DNA of 20,835 nt from JBAXXL01 sp038206725 (lineage in GTDB: Bacteria; Bacteroidota; Ignavibacteria; Kapaibacteriales; UBA2268). The notes beneath the pieces are model-generated. The model was given only the letters and a program-made list of their open reading frames with translations. It was not told the DNA's origin and ran no database searches. The stretch spans positions 1 through 20,835 of the forward strand of contig JBBRAO010000044.1 of NCBI GenBank assembly GCA_038206725.1, written 5' to 3'. A program made the position numbers and the translations under genes. Every line of letters starts with the position of its first letter. Positions within the stretch are counted from its first letter, which is position 1. This document shows, piece after piece, positions 1 through 9,313 of the stretch.

Positions 1-1
1 A

Positions 2-403
2 CATAGTATAAATGAAAAGAGCTTAACTCTGATAAAGATTACAGAAAGTGACAAATCAAAGCATTTAATCCACTTTACGAAAAATGACGAATTTCGTTAC
101 AAGGGTTCGATGTATGACATTGTAAAAAAGAAAGTAATTAAAAATACAATTTACTATTACTGTTTCAGTGACAAAAAAGAAGACAAACTGCGAAAGAATT
201 TCGTTAATAACTTCAAACGATCGGACGAAGGAAGTAATTCCGCGCGCAGAAATTTTCTAAAATTAGCAAAGATGCTGACTTTTGGTTTCTTAGACAGTAA
301 AGACAAATTCGCAAATATAGTTATTGAAAAAGTTACAATATTCTATATTGAGCATAATCATATTTCGTTTATCCCTGAAACTTCCTCACCTCCACCCCGA
401 TAA
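2..403 (+). CDS. Small Bacteroidota-type protein of unknown function, 5' end outside window
   Basis: The reading frame is open from the left edge, so the start and any signal peptide are missing; 133 residues are visible. An internal ATG at 110 is unlikely to be the start, because the similarity I recognise begins before it. The segment around EFRYKGSMYDIV, followed by a Tyr-rich strand (TIYYYC), a Lys/Glu stretch and a Pro-rich end (SSPPPR), resembles short exported proteins that I recall from Bacteroidota genomes near TonB receptors and metal-efflux genes. That recall was not checked against a database. No catalytic motif is visible. The gene lies 160 bases before the TonB-dependent receptor, on the same strand. 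Function is unknown; an accessory role in metal handling is only a guess from context. Confidence 0.6.
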   Translation, partial: HSINEKSLTLIKITESDKSKHLIHFTKNDEFRYKGSMYDIVKKKVIKNTIYYYCFSDKKEDKLRKNFVNNFKRSDEGSNSARRNFLKLAKMLTFGFLDSKDKFANIVIEKVTIFYIEHNHISFIPETSSPPPR

Positions 404-563
404 ATTCTCGATATATTAAGAATTTCCAATTATAGCTTTGTGTATAGTAAATATATTATGCACATAGCTTATAACTAATTTTTGATGGTCAAAAGTATGG
501 CTGTCAAATTGGGTCATATATTCAGATCCAAGATTTTTAAATTTATAATATTTGAGAAAATTT

Positions 564-2648
564 ATGAAAAAGATTTTTTTATTAATCCTAATTGCATTAT
601 CAGCAACATCGATGTTTGCTGAAAACAATGAAAATGATTCGTTGACATTCAAGGCGAAAAGCGAAATAACCGTTACAGCGTCAAGAATACCTGTAACTCA
701 ACTTGTAAACCCTTTCTCAAGCAGTGTGGTGTTTCAAGATTTACTATCAACTATGCCGCGTACAATAGCATCGTACGAAGCGTTGCGATTAGTACCCGGT
801 GTTCGCATCGATAATCAGGCTAATGGTTCAAGAATGCATCTTTCCATTCGCGGTCAAGGAATACTCAGCGAAAGAGGTTTGCGTGGAATCAAAGTATTTT
901 TGGATGGCGTACCTATGAACGACCCTTCAGGATTTACAATGGATTTGTACGATGTTGATTGGGCAACTGTTTCGCGTATAGAAGTGTTACGCGGTCCGAC
1001 GGCATCGTTTTACGGCGGTGGAGGTTCGGCAGGTGTGCTTAATATAATTACGGATATTGGAAGCACCAACGGTCAAGAACGTCAACTATCATTTGATGCG
1101 GGTTCAAATTCGTTTCTCAAGGGTTTAGCACAAGTAAAAGGCTCAACGGAAAACACAGATTACCGTATAAGTTATTCAAAGTTTTTGGGTGATGGGTACC
1201 GTGATCATACCGGATTTTGGGGAGATAATTTTTCGGAAAGATTAAAATGGAAGTTATCGGATAAAATCAATGTCAGCCAATCATTTATCTATACCGATTA
1301 TTTTAATCAAAACGCCGAAGGATTGAGCATAGACCAAGTACAGGAAAATCCGCTTCAAGCCAATCCGGACGCTGTTCCGTTTAATGAATATCAGAAAACA
1401 AAACGTATTGTCGGTGGTATAAACGGCAATATTAAAATAAACTCCGTAAGCGATTTGCAAGTGAATGGTTTTTTGCGTTTTACTCGTTATAAAGAAACCA
1501 GTAATAAAGAGGCTCAATACCGCGATTTCGTCGCTCCCGGAGCGGGTTTTCAATATAACCTTCACTTAGATAAGGGTGATTTGAAAAATACATTCAGTCT
1601 CGGAAGTGACTTACAAAACCAAACAATTGATGAAGTGAAATTTAGAAGTTTAAGTGATGCCACGAGAAAGGATGACGGAACCGATGATACGAATTTGGAA
1701 GATTCTGTTCTTCTTGCTAACCAATCAATATCGCAATATGCGTTAGGTGGGTTTGCATTCTACAATTTAGAATACAAAAAATTCCAATTAAACGCTTCGG
1801 TTCGCTACGACAAACTGCATAATGACCTGAAAGATAAACTAAATAAAAATTATAATTTATCGGATACAGCGGACTTTAATCGAATTTCTGCGAAATTGGG
1901 TGCATCATATTCATTCTCGGAAGCCTTGAATTTATTCGCAAATTGGGGTCAAGGATTTATACCCCCTGCAACTGAAGAGTTAGCCAGTAATCCTGTTTCA
2001 TTTAGAGGATTCAATAAAAACTTAGTTCCAGCTACTTCAGTTAGTCAGGAAATAGGCTTACGCGGGTATCTGGGAGAGCGTTTATTTTACGATGTAACAG
2101 CATTTTATATGACTACCGACAAAGACTTCTTCCGTTATAAATTGACAGAAACTAGGGGCAACCAAGAGGTTTTCTATGGTAATATCGGCTCAAGCAAACG
2201 ATTAGGGCTTGAAACATACGTTTCAATTAAACCAATTGATAATTTGAATATACAGTTTGCCTATACTTATTCGAACTTCAAATATTCATCGCCGGATTCG
2301 ATAGACGGAAATTTTATCCCTAATTCACCTGAACACCAGTTGAATATTGATTTAGAGTATCAGATTGTCAATAATTTGAAAGTTGGTTTCAGCAGTGAAA
2401 CTCAATCGCAATGGTTTATTTATACCGATAAAGTCCACAAGGACGTCTCGCAGGAAGGATTTACTTTACTCAATTGCAGAATTACTTATGATATGAAGCT
2501 CTTTTGGACAAAAACTCAAATCGGAGTTTACGGTAAAAACCTCGCCGATGCTAAATGGATGGGATTTACTGAACCCGATCCCGACGGCAATTGCTATCAA
2601 CCGGGAGCCGGAAGAGAATTCTTCGGTTCTTTGAAAGTAGTATTTTAA
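564..2648 (+). CDS. TonB-dependent outer membrane receptor
   Basis: Outer membrane active-transport receptor of about 694 residues, powered by TonB-ExbBD. Residues 1-19 form a signal peptide ending MFA. A TonB-box-like EITVTAS lies near residues 34-40. The plug domain (about 40-165) contains the typical DGVPMNDP and RIEVLRGP segments and a Gly-rich FYGGGGSAGVLNIIT. The rest is an alternating beta-barrel ending in Phe (SLKVVF), as expected for BamA-dependent insertion. I chose ATG 564 because the signal peptide starts there; an upstream in-frame TTG at 552 adds only four residues. The substrate cannot be read from sequence. Siderophores, cobalamin or metal chelates are usual for this size, and the neighbouring efflux operon hints at a metal-related ligand. 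A terminator follows, so it is probably transcribed apart from the efflux genes. Confidence 0.93.
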   Translation: MKKIFLLILIALSATSMFAENNENDSLTFKAKSEITVTASRIPVTQLVNPFSSSVVFQDLLSTMPRTIASYEALRLVPGVRIDNQANGSRMHLSIRGQGILSERGLRGIKVFLDGVPMNDPSGFTMDLYDVDWATVSRIEVLRGPTASFYGGGGSAGVLNIITDIGSTNGQERQLSFDAGSNSFLKGLAQVKGSTENTDYRISYSKFLGDGYRDHTGFWGDNFSERLKWKLSDKINVSQSFIYTDYFNQNAEGLSIDQVQENPLQANPDAVPFNEYQKTKRIVGGINGNIKINSVSDLQVNGFLRFTRYKETSNKEAQYRDFVAPGAGFQYNLHLDKGDLKNTFSLGSDLQNQTIDEVKFRSLSDATRKDDGTDDTNLEDSVLLANQSISQYALGGFAFYNLEYKKFQLNASVRYDKLHNDLKDKLNKNYNLSDTADFNRISAKLGASYSFSEALNLFANWGQGFIPPATEELASNPVSFRGFNKNLVPATSVSQEIGLRGYLGERLFYDVTAFYMTTDKDFFRYKLTETRGNQEVFYGNIGSSKRLGLETYVSIKPIDNLNIQFAYTYSNFKYSSPDSIDGNFIPNSPEHQLNIDLEYQIVNNLKVGFSSETQSQWFIYTDKVHKDVSQEGFTLLNCRITYDMKLFWTKTQIGVYGKNLADAKWMGFTEPDPDGNCYQPGAGREFFGSLKVVF

Positions 2649-2675
2649 TTTATCTTACGTAAATACATAATAGAT

Positions 2676-2708
2676 ATCCTCACTTTGAAAAAGGTGGGGA
2701 TTTTTTTT
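2676..2708 (+). terminator. Rho-independent terminator after the TonB receptor
   Basis: Arms TCCTCACTTT (2677-2686) and AAGGTGGGGA (2691-2700) form a 10-pair stem with two G-T wobbles, closed by a GAAA tetraloop and followed directly by eight T. It sits 28 bases after the receptor stop codon. Confidence 0.88.
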
Positions 2709-2790
2709 GGGATTAAAACATAATTAATATTATTTCGTAATAAATTAAGTTCAGATTAGTAGTTTTAAAAAATATCAAAAAGGTCGAATT

Positions 2791-3360
2791 ATGAAATCGT
2801 TAAAAACAAACATCTTCTTTAAAATTAGTATGATATTCCTATTAGGGTTAATCTTATTAATTCCCGCAAATATGATAAGAGGGCTAATTCGGGAAAGAGA
2901 ATACAATCAAAAAACTACAATTACTGAAGTTGGCGCCAAATGGGGCTAAGAGCAAACCATTTCAAGTCAATACATTACGATACCTTATTATAAAACAGTA
3001 AAAGAATATGATGCGAAAGACAAAACAACCAAAACTTATAGAGTTAAGGAGTATATTCATCATCTGCCAACAGCGCTGAATATAAACGGTCAGATTTTTC
3101 CCGAACGCCGCTATCGGGGTATTTATGAGATTGTAGTTTACAACTCGAAATTAAATATTGCGGGAATGTTCGATAATATTAAATTTGCTAAATCAGATAT
3201 TCCGGTTGAAGATATCCTATTTAACGAAGCGTTTATTAGCATTGGAATAAACGATCTACGCGGAATAGAGTGCTACGTCGCCCCTGTGTTTTATTGCTTA
3301 TCTCATCAAATAAAAGATTTCAAGATTAAAATTTTCGAAATCTTTTTCCGTCTGTTATAA
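2791..3360 (+). pseudogene. creD: Broken creD fragment (inner membrane protein CreD)
   Basis: The translation starts like CreD: a short N-terminus, one membrane helix (about residues 14-30), then EREYNQKTTITEVGAKWG. Codon 53 is TAA (2947-2949). The same frame continues after it with clear CreD sequence: EQTIS, ITIPYY, HHLPTALNING, ERRYRGIYE, then FISIGINDLRGIE, which matches the ISVGDARGI segment of E. coli CreD. Similarity stops at about 3270, roughly residue 160 of a family usually near 450 residues, so the C-terminal membrane domain is gone. The last 30 codons up to the TAA at 3358-3360 look unrelated. An AAAGG ribosome-binding sequence survives at 2779-2783. Intact CreD is an envelope-stress inner membrane protein. 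The premature stop plus the large 3' deletion make this a decayed gene; a sequencing error could explain the stop but not the missing end. Confidence 0.87.
3312..3347 (+). terminator. Possible weak hairpin terminator after the creD remnant
   Basis: Arms AAAAGATTTC (3312-3321) and GAAATCTTTT (3337-3346) pair over 10 bases around a 15-base AT-rich loop, and the right arm ends in five T. The stem has only three G-C pairs, so its strength is doubtful. Confidence 0.4.
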
Positions 3361-3362
3361 CT

Positions 3363-3695
3363 ATGAAAAAAAGTGAATACATATTGCGCTCAACCGCTGG
3401 ACTGATAATTTTGGTCTTTATATTCCTTTTTATGCATTCCGAAACGGAACTACTAGACAAACATAACGAATCGTGCAAAGATTTCGATGTGTGTATAATA
3501 CTTGAAAAAGCCAGTTTTGACAATAACGACAACTTCGATAATTTGGTCAAAATATCGCACGATGTTTTCCAAGTAACCGATTTTAAAATCTTTCACATCG
3601 TTCAAGAATATACTAAATTAGAATCAATAACACCAAACGATGTTGTTAAGCCCCCCGAAAAAATATTCATAAAAAACCAAATCCTTATTATTTAG
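3363..3695 (+). CDS. Small membrane-anchored protein of unknown function
   Basis: A 110-residue protein that I do not recognise. A single hydrophobic segment (about residues 11-25, GLIILVFIFLFMH) follows a short basic N-terminus, giving either an uncleaved signal anchor or a signal peptide. The rest is soluble, with two cysteines close together (SCKDFDVC) and a C-terminal PPEKIFIKNQ segment. No clear ribosome-binding sequence precedes ATG 3363. It lies 56 bases before the efflux channel gene on the same strand, so it may be the first gene of that operon. Small proteins with a paired-Cys segment and a Pro-rich end often accompany metal-efflux genes in Bacteroidota; whether this one belongs to such a family is inference. 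It could also be a spurious frame next to the decayed creD. Confidence 0.55.
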   Translation: MKKSEYILRSTAGLIILVFIFLFMHSETELLDKHNESCKDFDVCIILEKASFDNNDNFDNLVKISHDVFQVTDFKIFHIVQEYTKLESITPNDVVKPPEKIFIKNQILII

Positions 3696-3751
3696 CTTTA
3701 CTCTTCCTTTCGTATTAATTAACTTTTCTTTTAATAATAATTGGAACAGCG

Positions 3752-5008
3752 ATGTTAAAACATTTTTTTGTTTTATTTTGTGTTTTATTTTTGACAACGA
3801 GCATTTTCGCTCAGGATAATCCCAAGGTAACATCCTTAAGCATCAAGTATGCTATAGATATAGCCTTGAAGAACCATCCCGATATTCAAAAGTCAAAATA
3901 CGCGATCTCTGCCGCAAAGGGCAGATACTCAAGAGATATTTCTCTTCCGTCACCGAATTTATCCATTAGCAATGAGTTCATTCCTAAAGGTCAATCTATT
4001 GGTAATTTCGATGAAAGAACTGTGGAAGTTTCACAAGGATTTGACTTCCCAACCCTATATTTCGCTCGTGGTTCAAGAGCCACAGCCGAAATTAACGCCG
4101 TAAGCTCACAATCGGATCAAACCATAAATGAAATTCGTTCATCGGTCAAAATGGCATATTACACCGCTTTAGCAAAATTCAAGTTATTGAAAATTGCTGA
4201 AGAAAATATCAATATAGCCACCGAGTTTTTCAAGAAGGCCGAAATCCGATATAATGTCGGCGAGGGTACCAATCTCGAATTACTCACGTCCAAAATACAA
4301 TTGTCCGAAGCCAAATCTTTTATCGGCACAGCTACTAAAGAATACCAAACAGCATTAAGTGAGCTGAACTTTGCTATGGGGTCTAATTCAAATATTGATT
4401 ATGCTAATCTCAAGTTTTCGGATTCATTATATTACAAACCGTATAGCCTTTCAGTTACAGAGCTAACTGATAGAAGCCTTCAGATGAACCCCCATTTGAA
4501 ACAAGCGGAATTTGACCTAAAGTTTTCCCAAATAAATAAGCAGATAGCGTGGATGAATCTAATTCCATCGTTCAATGCTTCATATTTGTTTCAATCAACG
4601 GCGACAAATTCAAATTATTACGGTGTCAGCTTGGGAATGAGCGTGCCGCTGTGGTTTATGTTAGACCAAAAGGGACAAATCCTGGAAGCGAATGCTAATA
4701 TCCAAGTTAGTTCTTATGAACTGCAAGGTGTGAAGAATACTATTACCCAAAATATAAATTCGGCTTTCATTGACTATGTGAACGACGAAAAACAAGTCAA
4801 TCTATATCAATCGGAACTTATACCACAAGCCGAGGAGATTTTCCGTACGGCTGATTTAAGCTATCAAGCCGGTGAAATAACATATTTAGAATTTTTACAA
4901 GCAAAATTTACAACTATAAACGCAAGAATAAATTTAATAAAATCCCTATTTGATTATGAAGAGGCAATTGTAAACCTCGAAAAATCAACCGGAATAATAA
5001 TCGAATAA
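3752..5008 (+). CDS. Outer membrane efflux channel, TolC/CusC family
   Basis: Outer membrane exit duct of a tripartite exporter, 418 residues, usual length for the family. Residues 1-20 (MLKHFFVLFCVLFLTTSIFA) are a signal peptide with cleavage before QD. The mature part shows the two TolC-family repeats of long amphipathic helices: the first includes YAIDIALKNHPDIQKSKYAI and AEIRYNVGEGTNLELLTSK, the second includes LTDRSLQMNPHLKQAEFDLK and ADLSYQAGEITYLEFLQAK. The signature pattern of Gly followed by an acidic/Thr-Tyr-Leu stretch before the final helix is intact. No lipobox is present, unlike E. coli CusC. A GGA at 3743-3745 lies six bases from the ATG. The adaptor gene begins 13 bases downstream, so the two are co-transcribed. 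Confidence 0.93.
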   Translation: MLKHFFVLFCVLFLTTSIFAQDNPKVTSLSIKYAIDIALKNHPDIQKSKYAISAAKGRYSRDISLPSPNLSISNEFIPKGQSIGNFDERTVEVSQGFDFPTLYFARGSRATAEINAVSSQSDQTINEIRSSVKMAYYTALAKFKLLKIAEENINIATEFFKKAEIRYNVGEGTNLELLTSKIQLSEAKSFIGTATKEYQTALSELNFAMGSNSNIDYANLKFSDSLYYKPYSLSVTELTDRSLQMNPHLKQAEFDLKFSQINKQIAWMNLIPSFNASYLFQSTATNSNYYGVSLGMSVPLWFMLDQKGQILEANANIQVSSYELQGVKNTITQNINSAFIDYVNDEKQVNLYQSELIPQAEEIFRTADLSYQAGEITYLEFLQAKFTTINARINLIKSLFDYEEAIVNLEKSTGIIIE

Positions 5009-5021
5009 TCAGGAGAATATA

Positions 5022-6191
5022 ATGAAATCATTTAAATATCTTTTATATACATTTTTAATCATTGCATTCCTTTCTTCGTGCAGTAAACCAGCGGAAGAAA
5101 CCCCTCAAGAAGAAAGCCCAAAAGCTGAAACAAATAACATTGTTCAACTTTCGGCTGAATCTCTCAAGCAAATCAAACTTGAAACTGAAACTGTTTCTTT
5201 GCAACCCCTAACCGGTTTTATTTCAATTCCGGCGAAGGTCATAACAAATCAAGATTATGAAGCTCAAGTGGGTTCACTCGTTCAGGGTCGGGTGCATAAA
5301 GTATTCGTGAAAATCGGCGATTTTGTAAAAGCAGGACATGTGATGATGACAGTTGAAGGCTTCGATATCGGTTCGATTAAATCCGGTTATTTGAAGGCTA
5401 AGGCAGAACTTGATTATACGAAAGCTAATTACGAAAGACAAAAAAAGCTGTTTGATGAAAAAATTGGCTCGCAAAAAGTGGTTATGGAAACCCAAGCCGA
5501 ATATCAAAAAGCTATGGCGGAATTCAAAGCCGAAGACAACAAAATACATTCTATCGGCTTATCGGACGATGATGTAATCAATGGAAAATCCGCGGATGAG
5601 CATACTGCCAGCACACTTCCGATCAAATCGCCAATAAGCGGCGTGGTTGTAGAAAGGAATGTAGTTATCGGTCAGTTAGTTGATCCAACAATTAATGCTT
5701 TTAAAGTAATCAACAATAGTTCACTTTGGGTGGATGGACAGATTTACGAAAAGGATTTGAATAAGATAAATCATAAAACAAAAGCGGTCTTTACGACTTC
5801 GTCTTATCCGGGCGAAGAATTCGACGGCAATGTTATATATATAGGTCAAACTGTTGATGAATCCTCCAGAACCATTATGATTCGGGGCGAATTCCGTAAT
5901 AAAAATAATAAATTGAAACCGCAGATGTTTGGTGAACTGCAACTTCCAATCGGTGAAAACGCGATGGCGATCATCATTCCCGACGAAGCGGTTGTAAAAG
6001 ACGCCGATCAATATTACGTATTTGTGCAAACAGGGGAGACCACTTTTGAGCAAAGAATGGTCAAAACCGGAATATCTCTGAACAATAGGATTGAAATAAA
6101 AGAAGGGCTTAAAGTTGGCGAAAAAGTCGCATCGAAAGGTGTATTCTATTTGAAAAGCGAACTTAAGAAATCCGAATTAGAGGGAGATTAG
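5022..6191 (+). CDS. Periplasmic adaptor (membrane-fusion lipoprotein) of an RND metal exporter, CusB/CzcB type
   Basis: Links the inner membrane pump to the outer membrane channel. The protein has 389 residues. The N-terminus has a hydrophobic stretch ending in lipobox LSSC with Cys20, so it should be lipid-anchored. A biotinyl-lipoyl-like half motif follows (about residues 85-110, GSLVQGRVHKVFVKIGDFVK). An alpha-hairpin lies at about 118-175, the second lipoyl half (PIKSPISGVVVERNVVIG) at about 195-215, and then a beta-barrel (about 225-310) and a membrane-proximal domain (VKTGISLNNRIEIKEGLKVG). No N- or C-terminal His/Met-rich metal-binding extension is visible. An AGGAG ribosome-binding site at 5011-5015 lies six bases before the ATG. 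The pump gene starts five bases after its stop, which fits one operon. Confidence 0.93.
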   Translation: MKSFKYLLYTFLIIAFLSSCSKPAEETPQEESPKAETNNIVQLSAESLKQIKLETETVSLQPLTGFISIPAKVITNQDYEAQVGSLVQGRVHKVFVKIGDFVKAGHVMMTVEGFDIGSIKSGYLKAKAELDYTKANYERQKKLFDEKIGSQKVVMETQAEYQKAMAEFKAEDNKIHSIGLSDDDVINGKSADEHTASTLPIKSPISGVVVERNVVIGQLVDPTINAFKVINNSSLWVDGQIYEKDLNKINHKTKAVFTTSSYPGEEFDGNVIYIGQTVDESSRTIMIRGEFRNKNNKLKPQMFGELQLPIGENAMAIIIPDEAVVKDADQYYVFVQTGETTFEQRMVKTGISLNNRIEIKEGLKVGEKVASKGVFYLKSELKKSELEGD

Positions 6192-6196
6192 TACCA

Positions 6197-9100
6197 ATGT
6201 TAGAAAAAATAATTTCAATGATGCTCAAACAAAAGGGAATGATCATCTTTCTATCGTTGATTATTATAGCGTACGGAGCATATTCTTACATAAAACTCCC
6301 GATTGACGCTTTCCCCGATGTTACCAATATCCAAGTCGAAATCGTCAGCCACGCCGACGGACTTTCGGCTTTGGAAATAGAACGCAATGTTACCTACCCT
6401 ATCGAAACAGCTATGCGCGGTTTACCGGACGTTGTACAAATGCGCTCAGTAACCAAATTCGGTCTTTCGATAGTAACCATAATTTTTAAAGATGACGTGG
6501 ATATTTACTTCGCCCGTCAATTGGTATTTGAACGTTTGGCGGAGGCTCGCGAAGTAGTTCCAAAAGGCGTAGAAGTCGCTATGGGGCCGATTGCAACCGC
6601 GATGGGTGAAATCTACCAATATACACTCGAAGGCAAGGAACCGACGGATTCTCTGGCTAAAATCGCATACTTGACAAATTTGCGGACAATTCAAGAGTGG
6701 ATTATAACTCCTCAGTTGAAAAGTGTACCGGGTGTGAACGAAATAAACTCATTCGGAGGATATTTCAAGCAATACCAAGTAATCGTATCACCCGAAAAAC
6801 TTTTGAAATACAACATTACCGAAGACGAAGTGTTTTCCGCGATTGAAAATAACAACCAAAACGTCGGCGGTAATATTCTCGAGCGCAATTCCGACCAATA
6901 TATCGTGCGCGGTGTCGGTTTGATTCAAAGTCTTAGCGATATCGAAAACATTGTTTTAAAATCATCCGCGGGTACCCCGACTTTTATAAAAGATGTCGCT
7001 GAAGTCAAAATCGGCGAAGCGGTTCGTATGGGTTCCGCTATCAAAGACGATACGGGTGAAACTGTCGGAGGAATCGTAATGATGCTCCGCGGTGCCAATG
7101 GACGAGAAGTCGTAAAACAAGTTCAAGAAAAAGTTAAAGAGATAAATGAGAATAACATTCTGCCGGGTGGACTAAAAATGGTTCCCTATTATGACAGAAG
7201 CGATATAGTTAATTCAAGTGTCGGCACTGTTAATAAAGTTTTGCTCCAAGGCGCGATCCTTGTTCTTATCATATTATACTTGCTATTAAGAAGTATGCGA
7301 GGTAGTGTTGTTGTACTAATTGCTTTACCTCTTTCGCTCTTATTAACATTTATTGTGATGAAAATAGTCGGCTTGACGGCTAATATAATGTCGCTCGGCG
7401 GGCTCGCCATATCTATAGGTATGATAATAGACGCGACGATAATCCAAGTAGAGAACGTACAGCGGCATTTGAACCACGGCGGACCGGACCGTCCAAAATT
7501 GGGGACAATTCTCCGCTCAGTTCTCGAAGTTCGTAAACCAAGTATATTCGGTGAATTGATTATCGCAATCACATTTATTCCAATTCTTTCGTTAGAAGGA
7601 ATAGAAGGTAAAATGTTTGGTCCTTTAGCTCAAACTGTTGCTATCGCGTTGCTTTCTTCGTTATTTCTTTCTATTTTCGTTGTACCGGTTTTATGCTTAT
7701 TGTTTTTAAAACCGGAGCAGGAAAAAGAAAGCTTTATAATGAAGTACGCCAAAAAGATTTATATCCCTGCTTTAGATTATGTAATGAAAAAGAAAGTCGC
7801 AATTTTAAGTATTGCGGGAATATTTTTGATAGCCGCTTTATTATTAATCACCCGCTTGGGTACCGAGTTTATTCCAATTATGGATGAAGGCGCGTTTGAT
7901 GCGGACATAGCCTTACTACCCGGAGTTTCATTAGCCAAAGCAATGGAAGTTAACGAACTTGTAACTAAGAAGCTGAAGAAATTCCCGGAATTGGGAACAG
8001 TTGTCGGCAGAATAGGCCAAACAGGTGTCGCTTTGGATACACGCGGACCGGACAAAACAGGTTACGTGGGGATATTCAAACCAAAAAGCGAATGGAAACG
8101 CGATGTAACGAAAGAAGAATTAACAAACGAGATGCGTAAATCTTTGGAAACAATTCCGGGAATCGCTTTCGGGTTCAGTCAGCCAATTCAATGTAGAATT
8201 GATGAGCTTGTCGCCGGTACCAAAGCTCAGTTGATACTAAAACTTTTCGGCGAGGATATTGATTTACTGAAAAAGAAATCCGACGAAATAGCAAAAGTGC
8301 TGTCTTCGATTAAAGGTGGAACCGATATGATGACCGAAAAAGTTTCCGGTCAAGAATACCTAACCATAAACATAGACCGCCAGAAAATTGCTCGTTACGG
8401 CTTGAATATGAGCGATGTGCAAAACCTTATTGAAATTGCAGTTGCCGGAAAAGCCGCATCCACATTTTATGAAGAAAACCGTAGTTTTGATATTGTAGTC
8501 CGTATGGCTGAAGATAAGAGAAACTCAATCGAGGCGATAGAAAACATATTGGTGTCAACAAAAACCGGAATGAACGTACCGCTTGCTCAATTAGCCGACA
8601 TCAAAATGGTTGAAGGACCTGTGCAAATCAGCCGTGAAGACGGTGTAAGAAGGATCGGCATCGAGATGAATGTAAGCGGAAGAGATATCGGTACATTTGT
8701 GGCTGAAGCTAAACGCGAAATAAAAGAACACGTTAAACTGCCCGCCGGATATTATATTACTTGGGGAGGCCAATTTGAAAACCAACAAAGAGCTATGAAC
8801 AAATTGTTGATAATTATGCCGATAGCTATCGGGTTAATTCTTTTGCTTTTATTTCTGACTTTCCGCTCGATTCGTTTAGCTTTTTTGGTTATATCCAACC
8901 TGCCTTTCGCGCTGATCGGCGGAGTATTCTCGCTTTGGATTTCGGGACTATATTTATCTGTTCCGGCGTCGGTAGGATTTATCGTCCTCTTTGGCGTGGC
9001 GGTGCTGAATGGTGTGGTGCTCGTTTCACGTATATCACAATTGCGTGAAGAAGGAATGGCATTGCACGAAGCTGTTCGAAAAGGCTCTCTGAATAGATTA

Positions 9101-9298
9101 CGCCCTGTTCTTATGACCGCGCTTATTTCGATTTTCAGTTTGTTGCCGATGCTCTACGCCAGCGAAACTGGTTCTGAAATACAGAAACCTTTGGCTGTTG
9201 TCGTTGTCGGCGGATTAATCACATCCACCATTCTGACATTATTAATCATCCCGGCGGTTTATGGTTGGTTTGAGAAAAAAGTGAAAATTGAAAGTTGA
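6197..9298 (+). CDS. RND heavy-metal efflux pump, CusA/CzcA family
   Basis: Proton-driven inner membrane pump of 1033 residues, the normal family length. The family start is clear (LPIDAFPDVTNIQVEIVS at about 34-51). There are about 12 membrane helices (one near 14-31, groups near 345-500 and 805-1025, others near 532-552) with two large periplasmic loops between. In TM4 the stretch LGGLAISIGMIIDATIIQVEN holds D412 and E419. These match the second and third carboxylates of CzcA (D408, E415); the first (D402) is Ser406 here. CusA also lacks that first Asp. By my manual alignment the three cleft methionines of E. coli CusA are absent (for example E671 at the M623 place, RIDELVAG), so Cu/Ag specificity is not supported. 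An AGGGAG ribosome-binding site lies inside the adaptor's 3' end (6181-6186). Substrate remains open: divalent cations are most likely. Confidence 0.93.
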   Translation: MLEKIISMMLKQKGMIIFLSLIIIAYGAYSYIKLPIDAFPDVTNIQVEIVSHADGLSALEIERNVTYPIETAMRGLPDVVQMRSVTKFGLSIVTIIFKDDVDIYFARQLVFERLAEAREVVPKGVEVAMGPIATAMGEIYQYTLEGKEPTDSLAKIAYLTNLRTIQEWIITPQLKSVPGVNEINSFGGYFKQYQVIVSPEKLLKYNITEDEVFSAIENNNQNVGGNILERNSDQYIVRGVGLIQSLSDIENIVLKSSAGTPTFIKDVAEVKIGEAVRMGSAIKDDTGETVGGIVMMLRGANGREVVKQVQEKVKEINENNILPGGLKMVPYYDRSDIVNSSVGTVNKVLLQGAILVLIILYLLLRSMRGSVVVLIALPLSLLLTFIVMKIVGLTANIMSLGGLAISIGMIIDATIIQVENVQRHLNHGGPDRPKLGTILRSVLEVRKPSIFGELIIAITFIPILSLEGIEGKMFGPLAQTVAIALLSSLFLSIFVVPVLCLLFLKPEQEKESFIMKYAKKIYIPALDYVMKKKVAILSIAGIFLIAALLLITRLGTEFIPIMDEGAFDADIALLPGVSLAKAMEVNELVTKKLKKFPELGTVVGRIGQTGVALDTRGPDKTGYVGIFKPKSEWKRDVTKEELTNEMRKSLETIPGIAFGFSQPIQCRIDELVAGTKAQLILKLFGEDIDLLKKKSDEIAKVLSSIKGGTDMMTEKVSGQEYLTINIDRQKIARYGLNMSDVQNLIEIAVAGKAASTFYEENRSFDIVVRMAEDKRNSIEAIENILVSTKTGMNVPLAQLADIKMVEGPVQISREDGVRRIGIEMNVSGRDIGTFVAEAKREIKEHVKLPAGYYITWGGQFENQQRAMNKLLIIMPIAIGLILLLLFLTFRSIRLAFLVISNLPFALIGGVFSLWISGLYLSVPASVGFIVLFGVAVLNGVVLVSRISQLREEGMALHEAVRKGSLNRLRPVLMTALISIFSLLPMLYASETGSEIQKPLAVVVVGGLITSTILTLLIIPAVYGWFEKKVKIES

Positions 9299-9313
9299 AA
9301 ATGTGAAGAATTT

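Noticed and set aside
433..440. TAGCTTTG as a promoter of the TonB receptor
   Set aside because: It fits TAnnTTTG, but no TTTG lies at the right distance and the leader would be more than 110 bases; chance is likely in this AT-rich gap.
443..563. Possible riboswitch in the leader of the TonB receptor
   Set aside because: I could not find a cobalamin-type or other conserved riboswitch core, nor a stable stem set.
7189..7572. 127-codon - strand frame inside the RND pump gene
   Set aside because: The pump reading is fully conserved across it, and the antisense product has no recognisable features.
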